Source: Candidatus Caenarcanales bacterium
Lineage (GTDB): Bacteria; Cyanobacteriota; Vampirovibrionia; LMEP-6097
Length of the DNA: 15,245 nt
Direction: 5' to 3'
NCBI GenBank assembly: GCA_021299565.1
Contig: JAJTHA010000089.1
Location: 1 to 15,245 of the forward strand
The translations under genes and the position numbers were made by a program. This document shows positions 13,970-15,245 of the stretch, in pieces; position 1 is the stretch's first letter; each line of letters starts with the position of its first letter. The notes below the pieces were generated by a model. That model worked only from the letters and a program-made list of their open reading frames with translations, searched no databases and was not told the DNA's origin.

Positions 13970-14010
13970 CCTGGACTGCCACGACTTGCTTTGCAAGTCT
14001 CGCAGTGACT
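13970..14010 (-). repeat. REP-like hairpin unit, right copy (inverted)
   Basis: Read on the minus strand this unit is AGTCACTGCGAG, a hairpin with arms ACTTGC and GCAAGT around AAA, then CGTGGCAGTCCAGG. It aligns with the left copy without gaps. The loop-stem sequence is entirely different but still self-complementary. In the outer stem ACTGC pairs with GCAGT where the left copy has ATCGC and GCGAT, so both sides changed together. Confidence 0.7.
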
Positions 14011-14051
14011 TCATAGTGATTGATCTGGCTTAAAGCTGAGTAATTACACAA

Positions 14052-14079
14052 TTGGATACCCAGAAGAATAATATATAAT
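14052..14079 (+). promoter_or_regulatory. Candidate promoter of the aminotransferase gene
   Basis: TATAAT (14074-14079) is a perfect -10 box. TTGGAT (14052-14057), 16 bp upstream, is a weak -35 partly inside the end of the inverted repeat. Transcription would begin about seven bases past the -10, at or next to the ATG at 14087, so the message could be leaderless. No Shine-Dalgarno is present. The surrounding DNA is very A+T-rich, so the match is only suggestive. Confidence 0.4.
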
Positions 14080-14086
14080 TAACAAG

Positions 14087-15199
14087 ATGAAAGAAAAAGA
14101 TTTTTTGATGATACCAGGACCAACTCCAGTGCCGGAGTCAGTTTTGCTTGCAATAGCAAAACATCCTATTGGTCATAGATCCAAAGAGTTTTCAAAAATC
14201 TTTATGTCAGCAACAGAAAAGCTTCAGTGGTTAGCGCAAACCAAAAATGAAGTATATATCTACACAGCTTCCGGAACCGGAGCTATGGAAGGAGCAATAA
14301 GTAATTTAGTTAATTGCGGAGATAAAGTTTTGTCTTTAGTAATAGGAGTTTTTGGGCAGAGATTTGCTGATATCGCTAAAATTTACGGTGCCGAAGTAAC
14401 TATTCTTAAAGCTGAACCCGGCAAAGCCATTCAAGAACAGGATTTGAAGGAAGCGTTAGCAAAAGATAACTATAAATTTGTTACTATCACTCATTCCGAA
14501 ACTTCCACAGGTACGGCTAATGATATTTATCAATTAATTCCTATTATCAAAAAATCTGGGGCACTGGTTTTGATGGATGCTGTTACTTCACTAGGTTGTA
14601 TGAAACTTGAAATGGATAAATTAGAGATCGATGTTCTGGTTTCGGGTTCTCAAAAGGGTTTCATGCTACCACCTGGTCTAAGTTTTATTTATGTATCAGA
14701 AGCTGCACTCAAAGCAAAAGAAGAGTGTAAAGCTCCAGGTTATTATTTCTGTTGGAAACAAGCTAGAAAAGCTTTGAAGGACAATACAACGCCATGGACC
14801 CCTAATGTTTCTTTTATTGTAGGACTAGAACTTGCTTTAACTAAAATGCAAGAAGAAGGACTTGATAATATTTATGCAAGACACGCACGTCTTAGAGATA
14901 GTTTGAGAGAAGGGATTAAAGATTTGGGTTTGAAACTTTTATGTGCAGATCATGATGCTTCTGCTGCAATTACCGCAATAGTTCCACCTGAAAATATTGC
15001 AGTGCCTGATATCAGAAAAACTATAAAAGAAGACTGGGGTATTACTGTTGCTAATGGACAAAAAGAGTTAGAGAACAAAATTTTTAGAATGGGGCACTTA
15101 GGTTTTGTTTGTGATAGAGATATTTTGATGGGGCTTGCTGCTCTCGAGAAAACTCTAGTTAAATTAGGCTATAAAATACCCGAGAAATTAAGGGTTTAA
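14087..15199 (+). CDS. Class V aminotransferase, alanine/serine-glyoxylate (or serine-pyruvate) type
   Basis: This PLP enzyme of 370 residues belongs to the alanine-glyoxylate/serine-pyruvate aminotransferase group, which moves amino groups between alanine or serine and glyoxylate or pyruvate in the cytosol. It begins with MIPGPTPVPESV and HPIGHRSKEF, both typical. TASGTGAMEG (60-69) forms the phosphate-binding turn, VLMDAVTS (161-168) includes Asp164 facing the pyridine nitrogen, and SGSQKGFMLPPG (186-197) carries the Schiff-base Lys190. The C-terminal RMGHLG matches the family. Length and start are normal. In many bacteria this gene precedes serA (phosphoglycerate dehydrogenase) and is used in serine/glycine metabolism. 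Only 46 bases follow here, so that cannot be checked. PucG-like ureidoglycine-glyoxylate activity is an alternative. Confidence 0.94.
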   Translation: MKEKDFLMIPGPTPVPESVLLAIAKHPIGHRSKEFSKIFMSATEKLQWLAQTKNEVYIYTASGTGAMEGAISNLVNCGDKVLSLVIGVFGQRFADIAKIYGAEVTILKAEPGKAIQEQDLKEALAKDNYKFVTITHSETSTGTANDIYQLIPIIKKSGALVLMDAVTSLGCMKLEMDKLEIDVLVSGSQKGFMLPPGLSFIYVSEAALKAKEECKAPGYYFCWKQARKALKDNTTPWTPNVSFIVGLELALTKMQEEGLDNIYARHARLRDSLREGIKDLGLKLLCADHDASAAITAIVPPENIAVPDIRKTIKEDWGITVANGQKELENKIFRMGHLGFVCDRDILMGLAALEKTLVKLGYKIPEKLRV

Positions 15200-15214
15200 T
15201 CTCCTTTTTCTCTT

Positions 15215-15245
15215 ATGAAAAAAAGTATAAAATCACCGTTTTTTC
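15215..15245 (+). CDS. Possible start of a further gene, cut by the window end
   Basis: An ATG 15 bases after the aminotransferase stop opens a frame reading MKKSIKSPFF to the window edge without a stop. The spacing would fit a co-transcribed gene. There is no clear ribosome site, and ten codons are too few to identify anything. It could be chance. Confidence 0.25.
   Translation, partial: MKKSIKSPFF

Larger units (their letters stand above)
13871..14054. repeat. Long imperfect inverted repeat (MITE/REP-like element)
   Basis: The spacer between the dehydrogenase and aminotransferase genes holds a nested inverted repeat. The outer arms start at CAATTG (13871-13876) and end at CAATTG (14049-14054). 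Reverse-complementing the right arm gives 15 of 19 identities with the left over the first 19 bases, then a shared TTAAG-(T/C)-CA-GA stretch. The arms are 46 and 44 nt long. Inside lie two GC-rich units in opposite orientation (13917-13957 and 13970-14010) around a TAAGCTTA palindrome. No transposase, no clear target-site duplication and no second copy in the window are seen. It resembles non-autonomous palindromic elements of the MITE or BIME kind. Confidence 0.75.

Overview
This A+T-rich, tightly packed bacterial window holds 14 complete protein genes and possibly the first codons of a 15th. I see no rRNA, tRNA, CRISPR array or insertion sequence. Flagellar genes (fliS and a MotB-type stator/OmpA protein), FabI, an AroH-type chorismate mutase and ferrochelatase point to a flagellated diderm bacterium. 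The combination, with few Shine-Dalgarno sites at first genes, would fit a non-photosynthetic cyanobacterial relative (Melainabacteria/Vampirovibrionia). That placement is an inference with modest confidence.

Layout. Positions 26-844 (+) encode FabI, ending tail to tail with a minus-strand group. Read in its own direction, that group is fliS (4992-4585), an orphan CUT1-type sugar ABC ATPase (4577-3582), a divergent PxpA/LamB-YcsF protein (3580-2780), then after a 117-bp gap a Xer-type tyrosine recombinase (2662-1655) and an alpha/beta-hydrolase (1644-823). A 156-bp divergent spacer separates fliS from a plus-strand three-gene operon: the MotB-like protein (5149-6273) and two large, membrane-anchored, mutually homologous proteins (6273-8045 and 8045-9943), joined by TAATG stop/start overlaps.

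The operon meets, tail to tail, a second minus-strand operon: aroH (11739-11371), a CDP-alcohol phosphatidyltransferase (11371-10853) and a double-hotdog MaoC-like dehydratase (10862-9921). Divergent from aroH, 34 bp away and sharing a candidate operator dyad, hemH (11774-12820) overlaps a zinc-type alcohol dehydrogenase (12792-13790). A 296-bp spacer with a 184-bp imperfect inverted repeat precedes a class V alanine/serine-glyoxylate aminotransferase (14087-15199).

The most novel part is 5149-9943. The two large proteins look like tandem paralogues: one N-terminal membrane segment, a long helical repeat-like middle and a C-terminal AAA+-like domain. In both, the Walker A loop is degenerate in the same way (GxxD-I/L-EKL instead of GxxGxGKT). 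Only the first keeps a Walker B Asp-Glu. I infer an inner-membrane pseudo-ATPase pair working with a peptidoglycan-binding MotB-type protein, possibly at the flagellar motor. The second notable item is the REP/MITE-like inverted repeat, whose two inner units show compensatory base changes.
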